Positions 23,663 to 36,583 are shown, counted from the first letter of the stretch. The stretch: 64,000 bases of DNA from Uranotaenia lowii (GCF_029784155.1 NC_073693.1:183541802-183605801), one strand, 5' to 3'. The notes: a model not told the origin generated them from the sequence alone. Numbers and translations: made by a program.

Positions 23663-23934
23663 GGGGAAGTGTTCCTAAATGCGCATATTGGGTAATATGC
23701 GCATACAGCCGATTGACGATATGGCTGGAGATTCATCATATCTAATCAGTGCAGTTTGAGGGTAATACGCTTCTAAAACATGGCATGAAAAAATCAAATT
23801 GTTATATAAAGTCGAAAAAATTTTAAAATTCGAACAAGATTTTTGTTAGTTTTGTTATAATATATTGAACTTTAATTATCGTGCGTACAGATTCTGTGAA
23901 CAAAAATTTTAATGGGTTTTCTTTCTTGTTCATC
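23663..23934. mobile_element. Left part of a TA element of the 41592-42508 family, cut by gap 2
   Basis: From GGGGGAAGTGTTCCTAAA onward the order of motifs (GGGTAATATGCGCATA, a GCAGTTTGAGGGTAATACG block, GGCATGAAAA) parallels 41592-41745. The right half is not visible because the assembly gap follows. Confidence 0.55.
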
Positions 23935-24434
23935 NNNNNNNNNNNNNNNNNNNNNNNNNNNNNNNNNNNNNNNNNNNNNNNNNNNNNNNNNNNNNNNNNN
24001 NNNNNNNNNNNNNNNNNNNNNNNNNNNNNNNNNNNNNNNNNNNNNNNNNNNNNNNNNNNNNNNNNNNNNNNNNNNNNNNNNNNNNNNNNNNNNNNNNNNN
24101 NNNNNNNNNNNNNNNNNNNNNNNNNNNNNNNNNNNNNNNNNNNNNNNNNNNNNNNNNNNNNNNNNNNNNNNNNNNNNNNNNNNNNNNNNNNNNNNNNNNN
24201 NNNNNNNNNNNNNNNNNNNNNNNNNNNNNNNNNNNNNNNNNNNNNNNNNNNNNNNNNNNNNNNNNNNNNNNNNNNNNNNNNNNNNNNNNNNNNNNNNNNN
24301 NNNNNNNNNNNNNNNNNNNNNNNNNNNNNNNNNNNNNNNNNNNNNNNNNNNNNNNNNNNNNNNNNNNNNNNNNNNNNNNNNNNNNNNNNNNNNNNNNNNN
24401 NNNNNNNNNNNNNNNNNNNNNNNNNNNNNNNNNN
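23935..24434. other. Assembly gap of 500 N
   Basis: Exactly 500 undetermined bases. The sequence on the two sides belongs to different elements, so the missing part contains at least one element boundary. Confidence 1.
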
Positions 24435-25350
24435 TGACGCACTCTCGCTTCTTGACGGCACAAAACTCGCTTATGCTGATGACCTGAAACTTTTCACGCC
24501 ATAAACAAATTAGACGACATCGACTTTGTTACAGCAGCAATTTTCCGTATTTGCTAACTGGTGCGACATTAACTCCCTGCCGTTTGACCGCAGCAAATGC
24601 TCGGTTATATCATTTTCCCGTAAGCGGCATACTCTTCATGCGGAGTACATCCTTGGAAACGAAACCATCATCCGAGTGGACCACATCAACGATCTAGAAG
24701 TTATTCTCGATCAACGGCGAGAGTTCAAGACTCATACGAACTATATTGTTGACAAAGCTTATAGAAACCTTGGATTCCTGTTTCGCATGACCAAAGACTT
24801 CAAAGACGTGTACTGCCTTAAAAGTCTATATTGCTGCATAGTTTGTTCCATTCTCGAGTAGGTATCAGCTGTTTGGTGCCTCTTCTATCAGAACGGAACT
24901 GAACGAATCGAGGCTATTCAGCGGCGCTTACAGCGGTATGCCCTACATCACTTGAATTGGCACAACCCGTTTCGTCTGCCAAGCTACGAAGATCGTTGCT
25001 GCCTCATAGATGTGGATACGCTTCAAGTTCGTAGAAACGCTACTCGAGCTCTGGTTGTGCCCGTGGCTGACCTGCGGGCAAAGAGAATCTGAACCCCTCA
25101 GTGTACGACCCCGAGGATTAAGAAACCAGCATTTGCAGCTCTACGTTTCCATTCGCATGAACAACTATGGGGACAACAGCGCTTTTTTCGGAATGTTAAA
25201 AAACTTCAATCGTTTTTGACTTTGACGTTTCGAGAAATTTTAGACGTGTCCAGAACGGTGTAGAGTGGATTTTAATTTTAAAAAGTTATTTAGGATTAAG
25301 TTATCATTTGGATCAACATGTAATCCGTTGATTTTTTTTTTATACAAATA
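24435..25350 (+). pseudogene. CR1/Jockey-type retrotransposon 3' half, broken
   Basis: Right of the gap the translation reads LLDGTKLAYADDLKLFTP and then stops, which is the YADD catalytic box of a reverse transcriptase. A second frame from 24526 continues with LQQQFSVFANWC, RSKCSVISFSRK and YRNLGFLFRM, typical of insect CR1/Jockey ORF2, up to a TAG at 24859-24861. Beyond it, readable polyprotein tail continues to about 25220 through further stops and frameshifts. An A/T-rich 3' end lies near 25350. Several independent breaks show it is dead. The upstream part lies in gap 2 or is missing. Confidence 0.75.
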
Positions 25351-25781
25351 AACAAGTGCTGCCTGCAGTATCAATGATTTGATCTCACCAAGATATACCA
25401 AAGGTGCGAAACAAATCTCCCTCGAGCGAGTGAGCTGTTTTGTGCAGACAACTTGCCCAAGTCGTATGTTAATAGATGTAGTTTTTTTTTATTAAAGATA
25501 AATCCCACTTAGGTATATAAAAAAAAACTATTCAAAGCTACTAAAATAATGTTATAGTAAGAATAGAAAACTTTTTCGATATGTGTCTGATATCATTTTT
25601 CGATATACATAGCTCCACGGACAAAGTATTAACAAAATACAGGTTTACCAAATAATTACATTATTTGAGAATGGATTATATATGTATATTTTTTAAGCGA
25701 TATTATATGCTTTATTTCATATACGCAGGTACACATTTCTAATCATATTGCATACATATACGTTATCATCTTTATCTTCAG
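25351..25781. other. Intron or upstream sequence ending in a splice acceptor
   Basis: No ORF. It ends in a pyrimidine-rich tract and TCTTCAG (25775-25781) immediately before the ATG at 25782. This looks like a 3' splice site, so the ATG is probably at the very start of exon 2, after a non-coding exon elsewhere upstream. Confidence 0.5.
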
Positions 25782-28700
25782 ATGGCTAAAATAACTCTTG
25801 TGGTAGCCTTAGCTGTAGCGTTATGCATTTGTGAATCCCGTGCTCAATCAAATTATGCATCGCACGCCAATAGCATTGAATACCAGGGAGATGGACTTCC
25901 CGAAGAAGCTACCCTTGATGGAAAGGTAGGGAAACATAACATAAAACTTGACCGATAGGCATAAAAATATTGGCAATAAATGTTGAAAGTTATCCTCCTT
26001 CAAACCTCTACTAACTAATTCCCCTTACTAGGTGACGAAACTCGACGATCTCAGCCCAATAATATTCTTGAATCGAACAAAAGCTGCCCTGAACTGTGCT
26101 GCGGGATCCATGTTGGTGGATCTCAAATTTAACGAAAAGTTCTATGGAACTGTATATGCGAATTTTGACCGGAGCAGCGTTTGTCAGATAACTGGCAAAG
26201 GACAAATGACTTACAGCATTGAACTACCTCTGAAGGGATGTGGAACGAAGCAGGTTAGTTAAACTTACGCTTAAATTTACGGTCTTAAAGGTCCAACAAA
26301 TTACGATGCTTGTCATTTTGTTTGCAGGAACCACAACGTGTGTTCACTAATAATATTGTAGTTCGCTTCCACCCTGGCTTAGAAATGGATGGTGATGAGA
26401 TTATAACAATAGTCTGCCGTTACCCGCCACCTGAAGCACCAATACCTGCCGGTCTTCCAGCTCCTATGTAATTATACAAAAAATAAAACAAAAATAAGTT
26501 ACCATTTTTGAATTTCGATTTTTTTCAGCCTGACGGATATAATACCGGCTTCCTTGGAACCACCACTGAAAGGAATTCAAATTATTTTTATTATTTGTGC
26601 AATTATGTTCCTCACTTTGTTGCTCATAGGTTTAGGTGTTTCTTACTACTGCCTCCGTAGACAGCCAATGCCGATTGTAAGAAGAGTGGTTCATGTTGGA
26701 AGCGGTTCTGAAATTACAGCTCTCGAAACCGGAAGCATAGGTATAAGAATGATAACTTCCATGCTCTCTGGCCAAGTGTACATCTTTAATCCTCTACTTT
26801 GAACTAAAATGTTATTAATTGCACATTATTAATTCTTTGTTTCTAATTTATTGTATTTTATTTGACGACTTTTTTGTCATCTAGGAAGCATATCGGGATT
26901 GAAACTACCACATGCACATGTCGCTTTGCACCAAACTCAAAGTATCTCTGGAAGCGATGGCCCTCTAATACCATCCGATTACCCGAGTGAATCCCACTCA
27001 GAAAATGAGGAGGTTGACACTGGATCTCTGCCAGTCAGTTCACATGGCAGCTACGAGAATAATGCATTCATTCAGGATGCATCGAGTATTTACAGTGAAC
27101 ATTACGGTTTTACTCAAGAGATTCGCAACGTAGCTGCTTGTGAAGCATCGCCCAAGTTTGACATTCATGTTCGTGTCAAACGTACACCGCCTCCATTGCC
27201 TTCACCACTAACATCCGATAGCGAAAGCAATACGACGGTCAGCAGAAACGAACGGAACAACCTTTCGACAATCATGGAATCTCACGAGGATGCTCGAAGC
27301 GATAGCGTACTAACAGTTGAATCACTCCAAGAAGCAGGACACACTCAATTTACATATACTCCCGAGCTGCACACTGTGCCAAAACACATTCAACCAGCAC
27401 CGATAGTATCCAAAATTTCTAAAAACCATCAGAAACATGTAATACACTATTTAATTGATACATTTTTAACTTCAACGCACAATTGGCAATCTTACATTTT
27501 CTCTTAACATAACTTCACAGATTCTTCGAGATACTTGGCCAGAAAATTATCCAGATGGACATCAAGTGTCATCTACCCGTAGCATTGTTTCACTTGGCAC
27601 TGAAATGACCGATACTCATTCAATGACTGAAATTCTTGATTCCTCGCATTTGTATCCTCATTCAACTTACTCTGACGTTGTCGATCTTCATCAAACGGAT
27701 GATCTTCCTGAGCCTCAGATTAGTGTTGTCAAGAGAAATCAAATATCATCCCATATTGTAGATGACGTGTTCATGCAAACAGTTACGGAAAAAACAACAA
27801 TCGAAGATGTAGAACGTCACAAGCGTATGGTGACCGAATACAAAGCCAAGCCTGTGGTTGATCCCAACTGGGATGTTACTATCAGGAATTATCGAGAAAA
27901 CAACGAACCGGAATGGGAGGACTTTTCTGACATATCAAGCGCCTCCGGTATGACTATTCCACGTGTTGCCCCGATCCACATGGCAGTGCCTACTTCGACA
28001 TATATTTCGGAGAATGCCGTGATGCTTCAGAGTCCCGAATTGGTTGGCAATATGAAACCGATCGATATACCACCAGAGGATAAAACCGTTTCGAACTGGG
28101 ATGTTTTGATTCGCGTTTTGCAAGAAGTTGAAATGCCTGACACCGCAGTATCGACAGCTTCTCTACAAAACAATAGGGTTGCCGTTCCGTTGGTCCATTC
28201 GTTGAGTTACGATGACAAAATTAAATGGAAAGAAATCATTACAACGGAATCTACATTGAGGTGAGTTGTTGCACATTTCACCCCTAAAACTGATGAACTT
28301 TAAATTTTTAAAACGTCTACGCTATGGTCTGGAAGTTTTTTTTTAATTTTTATTGGATTCAAAACTTTACCACAGTGGTTTCGGATTAAAAATTAGTTGT
28401 GAACAAGTATTGCCTTCTTCTACTTAAACTACAAACTTGACTTAAACAAAAATAAAGTGGTTAGTAATTTTTTTTAAAGATATGTAATAAGATAAACATA
28501 ATAATTTACTGAAATTTGTCGAAAAAACAAAACGTCTATCCATTACTCGAAAAATTTTAAAACGATTCATATAGGGTGACAAAAACATGAAATTTGAGAA
28601 AGACATTTTTTTGATGAATATAAAAAAAAACTCCTATTATTTTTGGAATCATTAGTTCAAGATAAGCTTGCCAGATTGCTCGATTTCATCCGGGTTTTCC

Positions 28701-31700
28701 CGGATATTTATAAAAAAATTGATGAAAGTCCGGTTCGACCAGGTTACCAAGATTTTATTGAAAAAGGCCGGATTTTGCCCGGATTTATTCACTTTATTTG
28801 ACAAATCAAAACAAAAAAAGGTGTTGTAAAAATATTTTATGCGTCCAACACAAAAATTTTTTAGCAAGTTTTATGAAAATAATCATGTAATGTTTTTTGG
28901 AAGCCTAAAAACGATTATACATCTGCTGATAAGTTTTGATGAGAAAAAGTTAGTTTTCTAGATTTTTGTTGAATAATTCCTGAATTTGACCAAATTTGCC
29001 CGGATTTTTTGTCGACAATAATTGTTATGAACTCAAATGTCCAGAATTTGCCAGGTTTATAGATAAAATAGTACGGATTTGTCCGGCCCTGGACACGTGC
29101 TTACAAAATTCTGGCAACCTAAGTTTAGGATAGGGATGAGAGTTATTTCTGAATACATGAACCAGTCGGCATCAGAGCTAACGACAAAAATTATTAGTTA
29201 TTGATAAAAACAATAGATATTTGAAATTCTGTGATTCGACCTAAAAGGTCTTTGATGATTATCTCTTATGTTTTTTTTTCAGAAATTGGATGTAAATGTA
29301 AAACAAACATCGATCAATTTAGTTATTTCACTTATGATTCACATTCCACATTATCAAAGCCATAATCATCGATTTCAACAAGAATGTTGTAAGAATGGAT
29401 GTTCGCCAAGAAGTTCTATTAAAAAATTCAGAGAACTTAAAAATGACAAAGATTTAGTGATGTGAATTCGTGTTATCTTTCCTTTTTCAGATTGGTTTGC
29501 CAAAAATATGTAGTTATATAAATATTTTAAGTGCAGCCTGCCGTCAAGATTTCAAATTTGAATTGGTCCGTGGGTTCAAAAGGTTGCTCACCCCTGGTTT
29601 AAACATTATTTTGTTTTAAAGTATTTGCTTATAAGTTTTTTTTAAATAATTTTAAAGCGTATCTTTAATGGAAAATGGATTTGTCTTTGGTTTGTCTTCG
29701 ATTATTTGTCTGTTTTGAAGCTATGGCGAACTTGTGTAAGTAATCTTTTTTCCAAAAGGAGCAAGTCGATTTTTTTCGATGACTTTTGAAAACTTGAGTT
29801 TCTCCCACTTTTAAGATGTACTAGCTGACCCGGTGTGCTTTGCTACACCTTTCAGAATCAAATGATATTTTCAGAAATCATTCAAATTTTTATTGTTTTT
29901 GGTATTATTTTAAATCAAATTATGACGAAATTAATAAGCAACCACTATAAAATGAGAGCTTCAGCTGGAGTTTCAAATTGCAACACAAACCATAACTTAT
30001 ATTCTGAATCTTGATTTATAAATTTGTTTTAAAGATCTGATAATTTTCATCTGTTTCCTTAAGTTTCGCCCTAAAAAAGAAAGGTCCCAAATTAATCGTT
30101 CGTAAATAATCTAACTTATATAGTATGGTTGTTTTTGCTTGATATGTTCTGGATTTATGCTAAAAAACTGATTAGAGAGCCCCCCGTCCTTCCCTTCACC
30201 CCCTGCTGAATGGAGATTGTAATCTTTAATAAATATTTTTTTCGTTCCCAAAAATCCTCTTATATCAAATATAGTTCCATTGCAATTGGTTGATAAGTAT
30301 TTAAGCTTTACAACAAAAATTGTATGGAGCCCCTTTCTTTCTTTCCCTCTCTACACTGTAAAGCATAAGAGTCTATAACAATCGTAGAAACATATCTCGT
30401 AACCTAGTACCTTTCCATGCCATATTTGTTTCCATTTGTTGGCTTCCTAAGCATAAATTGAGAACATATGCTAACAAAATTGTATTGGGCTCACCTCCCT
30501 CCTCCCATGTACTTTCTCACTGAAAGGAGGATGATGTGTCAAAGAGTCATACCAAAATGATTTTCTATGTTAAGTCCATTTCTCGGATTTTGTAAAATAA
30601 AAGTTAAATGTAAGCTTCCCTCTTCCCTTCCTATATTCCATGCCATGCCAAATTTGGTTTTATTTACGTAGTAAATTTTTGAGTTTTGTATAAACTTGAA
30701 AGGGAGTACCATTCCCCTTTCCGTTCTCTTCTTTCAATAGAGGGGTGATAACTTAATAATCATAAAAGTATTTTTCGTACTCAAATACTTTTTGATGCCA
30801 AATTTGGTTTCATTTGCTCGATTAATTCTCGAGTTATGGAAAAAAATGGAAACCCCCCCTTCTTCCTTTATATCTTACCGCTTAAAAGGTACGGCTTCAA
30901 TTTATAATAGAAACATTTCTCGTATCCAAATACACTCACATGTCAAATATGGTTCAATTTGCTTGATCAGCTCTCCAGTTATACTGAAAATTGTAAGGGA
31001 GACCTCGCCTCCCCCTTTTCATCCACCGCTTCGAAAGAGTGAGGGATACCAAATATTCATAGAAGCATTTCTCGTACCGTAATCCGGGGTAATATTGATC
31101 ACTTTTTTCAATATATTTCGATTATTTTTTCTGTGAAGGGAAATTTCGCATGTTTTATATTTTTAAAACCAGTACTGAAGTCCTATGAACGTAAAACATG
31201 GATGCAGAAATTTATTAGCCTACTTTAAATTTTATTTAAAAATCGTTTTCGTCTCTTTTTCAGAATTTGGTGATTTGGGGTGACTTTGATCAGTCTCTAT
31301 CCTGACGGTTTTAATGAATTTTCTTGAACACGAAGGATACAAAACACCTTCGTTATATTTACATATGCTAATTTATCAATTGTCACTTGATTTTTAACGT
31401 TTTATTTTAAAAATACTTATAATAGAAAAATAACTATGATACTGCCTACATTTAGGGGCAAAAATTATAATAATTGCTAAAAAACTTTTAGGTTAAAAAT
31501 ACAAATGAAATTTTACCATCACACATTCCTCTAGGCCTTCCAACTATTTCCATTTTCATTTTTTCTTGAAAGTTAATGATTTGATAGGGTTCCTATCCAT
31601 TTGCCCTATACGAGCTTACTCTTGAAAAATGTCCTTATTTTTTAAATGTCAAAAATTTATCATTAAATGACTATAAAAATAGCACTATAATTATTCATAT

Positions 31701-32694
31701 ACAAAGAAAAAAAGTTGTTCTTTTACATTAAACAAGCCGTTTGCTTCTAAATGCTTTTTGGTATCATGAGAAGAGCTGTTTTTTGCGAGCCTTGGAAAAA
31801 AGTTGATATTTTGAGATTTTGAAATTAGATTTTTACTAACATGAAAAAAAAACATGAACAAACCAAAATTTGGCTATTGGACACTCAATTAGTAAGCTTT
31901 CAAATGTAGAAAAAAGTTTTCAAAAATTCAAACTATGGACTGAGTTATTGATGATAATGTGGATAAGTTTATTGTTGCTCAAATTTACCCCGGTGATCAA
32001 TGTTACCCCGTTTTACGGTACCCAAATATCGTTCCATGCCAAATTTGGTTCCATTTGCTGTTTTAGTTCTTAAGTTATGCAGTAAAAATTGTATGAAACT
32101 CCCCTCCCTCTTTCCTTCCTCCCCGCTGTAAGAAGGAAGGGGTCTCAAACAATCATTAGAACATGTCACGTTCCCAAATACCCGCCCATGCCAAGTTTGG
32201 TTCCATTTGCTTAATTACTTTCTTAGTTATGTTGAAAACTATAAAAGAGGCCCCTCCCCCTTTATATCTCCCTACTGGAAAGAGGGAGGGGTCTCAGATA
32301 ATCATAGAAATATTTTTCGTATCCAAATACCCCCCCATGCCAAATTTGGTTCAAATTGCTTTATTAGTTTTTGAACTATATAAAAAAATATGAAAGAGGC
32401 CCCTCCCCCTTTCAACTGGAAAGAGAGAGGGGTCTCAAATAATCATTGAAATATTTTTCGTATCCAAATACCTTCACACGCCAAATTTGGATCCAATATC
32501 TTGATTAGTTCTTGAGTTATATGAAAAATTGCAAGGTAGCCCCCTCCCCCCTTCCTATCAAGCCACTGAAAGGAGGGAGGGGTACCAAATACTCATAGAA
32601 ATATTCCTCGTTCCCAAATACCACCCCATGCCAAATATGATATCATTTGCTTGATGGGTTCTCGAGTTATGCAAAAAATTGTCTTTTGTTTGGG

Positions 32695-32729
<35 letters not shown>

Positions 32730-34320
32730 AATTCATTTTTATATATATATAGATTACGAGTTGTAAACGACAAAATTTTTCCTACCATGAACTGGGAGAA
32801 CTTTGATCCATTTATTTTCGTAATTTTCTAATAGGTACATATTTTCGGAGCGATTCCTTTTTGTAATTTAGGAGTAAAAATCTCTTTTAAACTATAGATG
32901 AACTTAAATCTTCCACGTTTATGGATAGAGATCTTTGCATCTACCTGTTAAATAAACGTAAGTAATTTTACGCGATAAAAAATACCCTTTCCTCTTCCCC
33001 ACACAGTTCGCAGGGTTTGGCCAGGGAACCTTGAACATTCTTTGGGGGCGAGTTTTTCAATTCAAGAGATTTTAAAATCTTAGGCAACGAATTGGAAGTC
33101 TTTGTTTCTTTTGATATTACAAGCCAAAACTGTAACACCGTAGAAAAGAAGGAGGTTGATAAATGGAGAGTTGACGTATAGCGCCAACCAAAGTTTTAGG
33201 CAACTATTCATGCAAATGCAAAAAAAACATATGGAAGTTTTGTTTCATACAACTCTCTTGATCCGTCCTCTATTAAAGCTAATAAATATATGACTTCGTG
33301 GAGGACAGGCGCGTGGAATGGGACATATGCATTTATGTTCATCACCACTTCATCCTGGAAAACTGGAGCACTTCTTGAGAACCCCCAAGCAAAATGGGCG
33401 CTATCTTATTTAATTTAAATAACTACTTCATGTTTGGGACTCAACCGACTTACATTGAAATCGGTTGAAGAAAAGATGTATACCTATCCTAAAATTTATC
33501 GTTATTTTTTTTTAATTACAGAACAATGTTAACCGAAGCAGTTGTTCGAGAAGATTTTGAAAAAATAAGATCAGATGCACGCTACGAGAAACTGTTTGAA
33601 CCTCAATCATGGGAGATCATTATGCGCATTTTGGCTCCACCAGATGATGTAGAACTTCGCCGATCCAAACGGAAAAAACGTGAAACCTGGGACACTCGCT
33701 CTCGTCGAAGCTCTTTGCCGACTTTATATGAATATGACAGCGACGGCGGATCCTCTGTTCGTACTATCACTCAAGATCCTATAATTGTTACAACTCAAAA
33801 CAGAGAAAGCTACAGCAGCAGCTCAAGACCTCGCTCTAGAAAAACTTCACGATCTTCATACAGTTCCAATAATGTCGACTACCGTTCAATGACCGAAGTT
33901 ATGGTAGATTTTGCAAAACCGAAATACCCCGACAGTTATTCGGATGGAAGCTCGTATTCTGCGCAACAGTATTTTGAAGACGATCAGTTTGAACATCGTT
34001 CAATGCAACGATCGTCCAGCCATCCGAGTTTGGCAAGATCAGCTAGTGAATTTACTGAACGATGGGTAGCACCGGATGAGATGGATTCATCTACTCCTGA
34101 ACCCAGTCCTCATATGGCCCGTCGAGAAAGAAATGTTATGGTAAGTGTCTTTTCACATCGCAGCAAATTATGAAGCTAATACAACTATCGATTCCAGGTT
34201 GAAGCTAATGTTTCCGATGTTGGAGGAAACCATCACATCATACGCGAAAGTCAGACACAATATATTGAAACACGACAAACTAATTACCGAGTTGCTTCCG
34301 ATCGAAATAACGAATGGTGA
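25782..34320 (+). CDS. ZP-N-domain single-pass membrane protein with long cytoplasmic tail (seven coding exons)
   Basis: The coding exons I can join in frame are 25782-25925, 26032-26253, 26328-26467, 26529-26740, 26885-27438, 27521-28260, 33522-34140 and the terminal 34198-34320 (eight blocks, seven introns, all GT-AG), giving 917 residues. Residues 1-22 are a signal peptide. Residues about 53-156 carry cysteines C70, C99, C118 and C152 with the spacing of a ZP-N domain, plus an N-glycosylation sequon at N62. There is no ZP-C half. A hydrophobic segment at 185-211 is the transmembrane helix, followed by RR. The tail of about 700 residues is rich in Ser, Thr, Asp and Glu, and has a basic RRSKRKKRE patch after the last W motif. 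It repeats a W/F-D/E-V/I-x-I-R motif at 331, 541, 617 and 701. Insect ZP proteins organise apical extracellular matrix and cuticle; that role here is inference. I do not recognise a named orthologue. Confidence 0.85.
28665..29120. mobile_element. MITE with AGCTTGCCAGA / TCTGGCAACCT ends, in the large intron
   Basis: The left end AGCTTGCCAGATT and right end AATTCTGGCAACCT are near-complementary. The interior is full of CCCGGATTT / CCGGATA words in both orientations, as in hAT-like MITEs with TTGCCAG ends. No clear target duplication was found, so the boundaries are approximate. Confidence 0.5.
29820..32754. repeat. mini-me-like repeat with internal ~140-bp tandem units, in the large intron
   Basis: It starts ACTAGCTGACCCGG and ends with an (ACAG)n array (about 32694-32728) followed by TATATATATATAGAT. 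In between, a unit of about 140 bp repeats with drift. Key words are ATGCCAAATTTGGTTCCATT, then TTCTCGAGTTATG, then a C-rich CCCCTCCC block and GGAGGGAGGGGT. This layout, an AT end plus GTCY-type tetranucleotides, resembles dipteran mini-me elements. A TA element (31077-32018) is inserted within it. Confidence 0.6.
31077..32018. mobile_element. TA element with CCGTAATCCGGGGTAA ends (copy 1)
   Basis: CCGTAATCCGGGGTAA starts at 31077, and TTACCCCGTTTTACGG ends at 32018. TA flanks both ends, and the host repeat unit resumes in register (CTCGTA|CCCAAATA). The terminal phrase GGGGTGACTTTGATCA recurs internally. A second full copy is at 53981-54902 and a diverged partial one at 44951-45970. No transposase. 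Confidence 0.8.
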
Positions 34321-34565
34321 TGTTTGCAGAATTCAAGAAATAGCGACAATTTTAATGATATGTGCCAATAATTCATAGTATATACCGGATTTTATCACTA
34401 ACAAATCGTCTTCCGTACTTCTAACATTTATTTTAACTGCAAATGTGTATCATGTATCCTTACGATCAAACTAAGCCCAGTTTACTGCTAATTTTGGATT
34501 GAAAAAAGTATATGTGTATAGAATAATCCAGATAATATATATGCTCGTTATCTACTGAACTTTAG

Positions 34566-34571
34566 AATAAA
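34566..34571 (+). terminator. Poly(A) signal of the ZP-N gene
   Basis: AATAAA lies about 245 bases after the TGA at 34318-34320. A second AATAAA occurs at about 34666. The intervening 3' UTR has no ORF. Confidence 0.6.
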
Positions 34572-35620
34572 TTTAATCTAAGAAAAATGTTTTATTAATT
34601 GAGTTTAATAACCATCAACGAATTTATGTTTGGGAATCACCTTGATCTGGGGATACATGAAAAGAAATAAATGATGTATCAGCTGTGATAATCAACCGTT
34701 CTATTACGTAAAGGAAGTTCCACGCTATTGATTGATTGAACATGGTTCGAAAGTTTCAATCATTTTAAACCTCCTTTGAATATCGGTAGGTTGCATAGTA
34801 TTATCGAAAGGTTGTTGAATCACAATATATCGTTTTTACCAGTGGTGGTGGGTTTTAATTTACATAATTTTTAGAACACACTTGAAAAGCGAACATCAAG
34901 TGTTTTAAAAAACAATAAATGCCTAAAGATACAAATTTAACACGGAAATAAATGCTTTATCAATGCACTAACCACACAACCTTTGTTTTATTTCTGAGAA
35001 AATATGTTTATTTATAAATTCCTTGTAAGCCAATTCCGAAACATGTACTCACAAAAATGTAAAAAAAAAACATTTTTTCTCAAATAAAAATTAATGTGAA
35101 CAAAATCAATTTTCAACCATGGTAAAGTAAAAAAAAGTATGATCGCGAAACACTCATCTAACAAAAATTTTTTTTGGTTTTTGTTAATTTCACGGTGCTG
35201 ATGTAGGTACCATTATGTGGAAAAATAAATTCCTCCAAGCGTGGCATGCTTAGATTTGGAAAAATAAATCTACGGTCCCAAACAAGGGCAAATTTATGCA
35301 GCATGAGAATCCAGCTCAATACGGCTCCACGCCTCGACTTCACGAGTCCATGTCTATGGAATATTCGAAAAAAAAATGTTAATAGGCTATGGAAGCGCTG
35401 CCGAATTTGGGTAACGGTTTTGCATTGGTGCAATGGAATGCAGCGAAAATTTCACCCAACTTTTTTTTTTAATTGAGCAGGGAAAAGCCCCTGGGAGTTG
35501 GTTTATTTCCAAAAACCATTCTCCCAAAGGCATGAAACCTCCTCACACATTTATTGATTTTTTTCTGATTTTTTCAAAACAATTTGAAAAAAAAAAGAAA
35601 GATCTTACGGGTTTTTCTTA
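34572..35620. other. Intergenic sequence downstream of the ZP-N gene
   Basis: AT-rich, with no recognised element or gene. Frames near 35158-35621 on both strands look random. Confidence 0.4.
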
Positions 35621-36583
35621 GCGCAAGTTCACTCGTGTTGGGGGAAAATGGTAGAAATTTTTACCCTAGTAGCACATTTTGAAAATTTGACCATGCAAAA
35701 ATGTTTTCAAGATCTTTGGGCGTTGTATTTTTTACAGCACTATTTCTATTCAAGCCGTGTTGGAAAACTGGCCACCGTGCCAGTTCGCGGTTGTTCGAAA
35801 GTCGCTGAGAAATAAGAGCAAAAACTAAACGTCATCGTTGCCGCCAAAAGGAACCGCACGAGGAAAATTTTCTCCATCGTGGCCATCTTTCGCGTCGAAT
35901 TTTAAAAGTACAGACGGCTTGAAGTATAAGTGTTACAAATTTGTTTGTAAATCCGATTTTAATTCCCGAATTAGATTTTGTTGGTTGTGCGCGGGATCTA
36001 TGCACTTGTAGGTCTAGTTAGAGTTTACCATCAGTGCATTTGTTGAACTATTTTGTATTTGCAGGAAAAGTTGTAAACGCTAGTGATAGATCGCCGATTT
36101 CTGTCGATCAGATCGCAGAACTAATATTACGGTAAAATTTATAGATTTGCTCCGAACGATTTGGTTATAATCAAGAACTTGTTTACAGGGAATTCTTTTT
36201 AAAGCTGATTAGAATCAATTGTCAGTCAGGGAAGAGTGGATGCGTATAGGATCACTGATTTGTGAGTAACATAACCAAACTTTATTTTAAACATAATGTT
36301 GACTAATGCGCAATTTTGTATCATAGATTTGAAGCATCAAAACATCTTTATTATCACAACAAATATATTGCTATCAAAGCCAGTGCATCTCTTTTATTAC
36401 CACCCTGCTGTCAACAAGCCGTATATTGCGTAATTTGCATCACAGCATGCGAGAATACAACACGTGTTGTAAAAACTCTTGAAAGCCACTGATCTTGAAA
36501 TGTTTTCGCATGGTAAAGTTTTCAAAATGTGCTAAAAGTGTCAAAATTTCTACCACTTTCTTACAACACCAGTGAACTTGCTC
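35621..36583. mobile_element. TA element with GMGCAAGTTCAC ends carrying GC-richer, possibly captured DNA
   Basis: The left end GCGCAAGTTCACTCGTGTTG and the right end, read in reverse as GAGCAAGTTCACTGGTGTTG, match. The inverted similarity continues inward through GGTAGAAATTTT, AGCACATTTTGAAAA and TTTCAAGATC for roughly 100 bp. TA lies outside each end (with an extra A on the right). The interior (about 35760-36250) is markedly less AT-rich and contains splice-site-like words, for example TTGTATTTGCAG near 36063. No transposase frame. Confidence 0.6.

Noticed and set aside
26554..26802. Separate small membrane protein
   Set aside because: It is exon 4 of the ZP-N gene read through its donor at 26741; splicing to 26885 keeps the frame.
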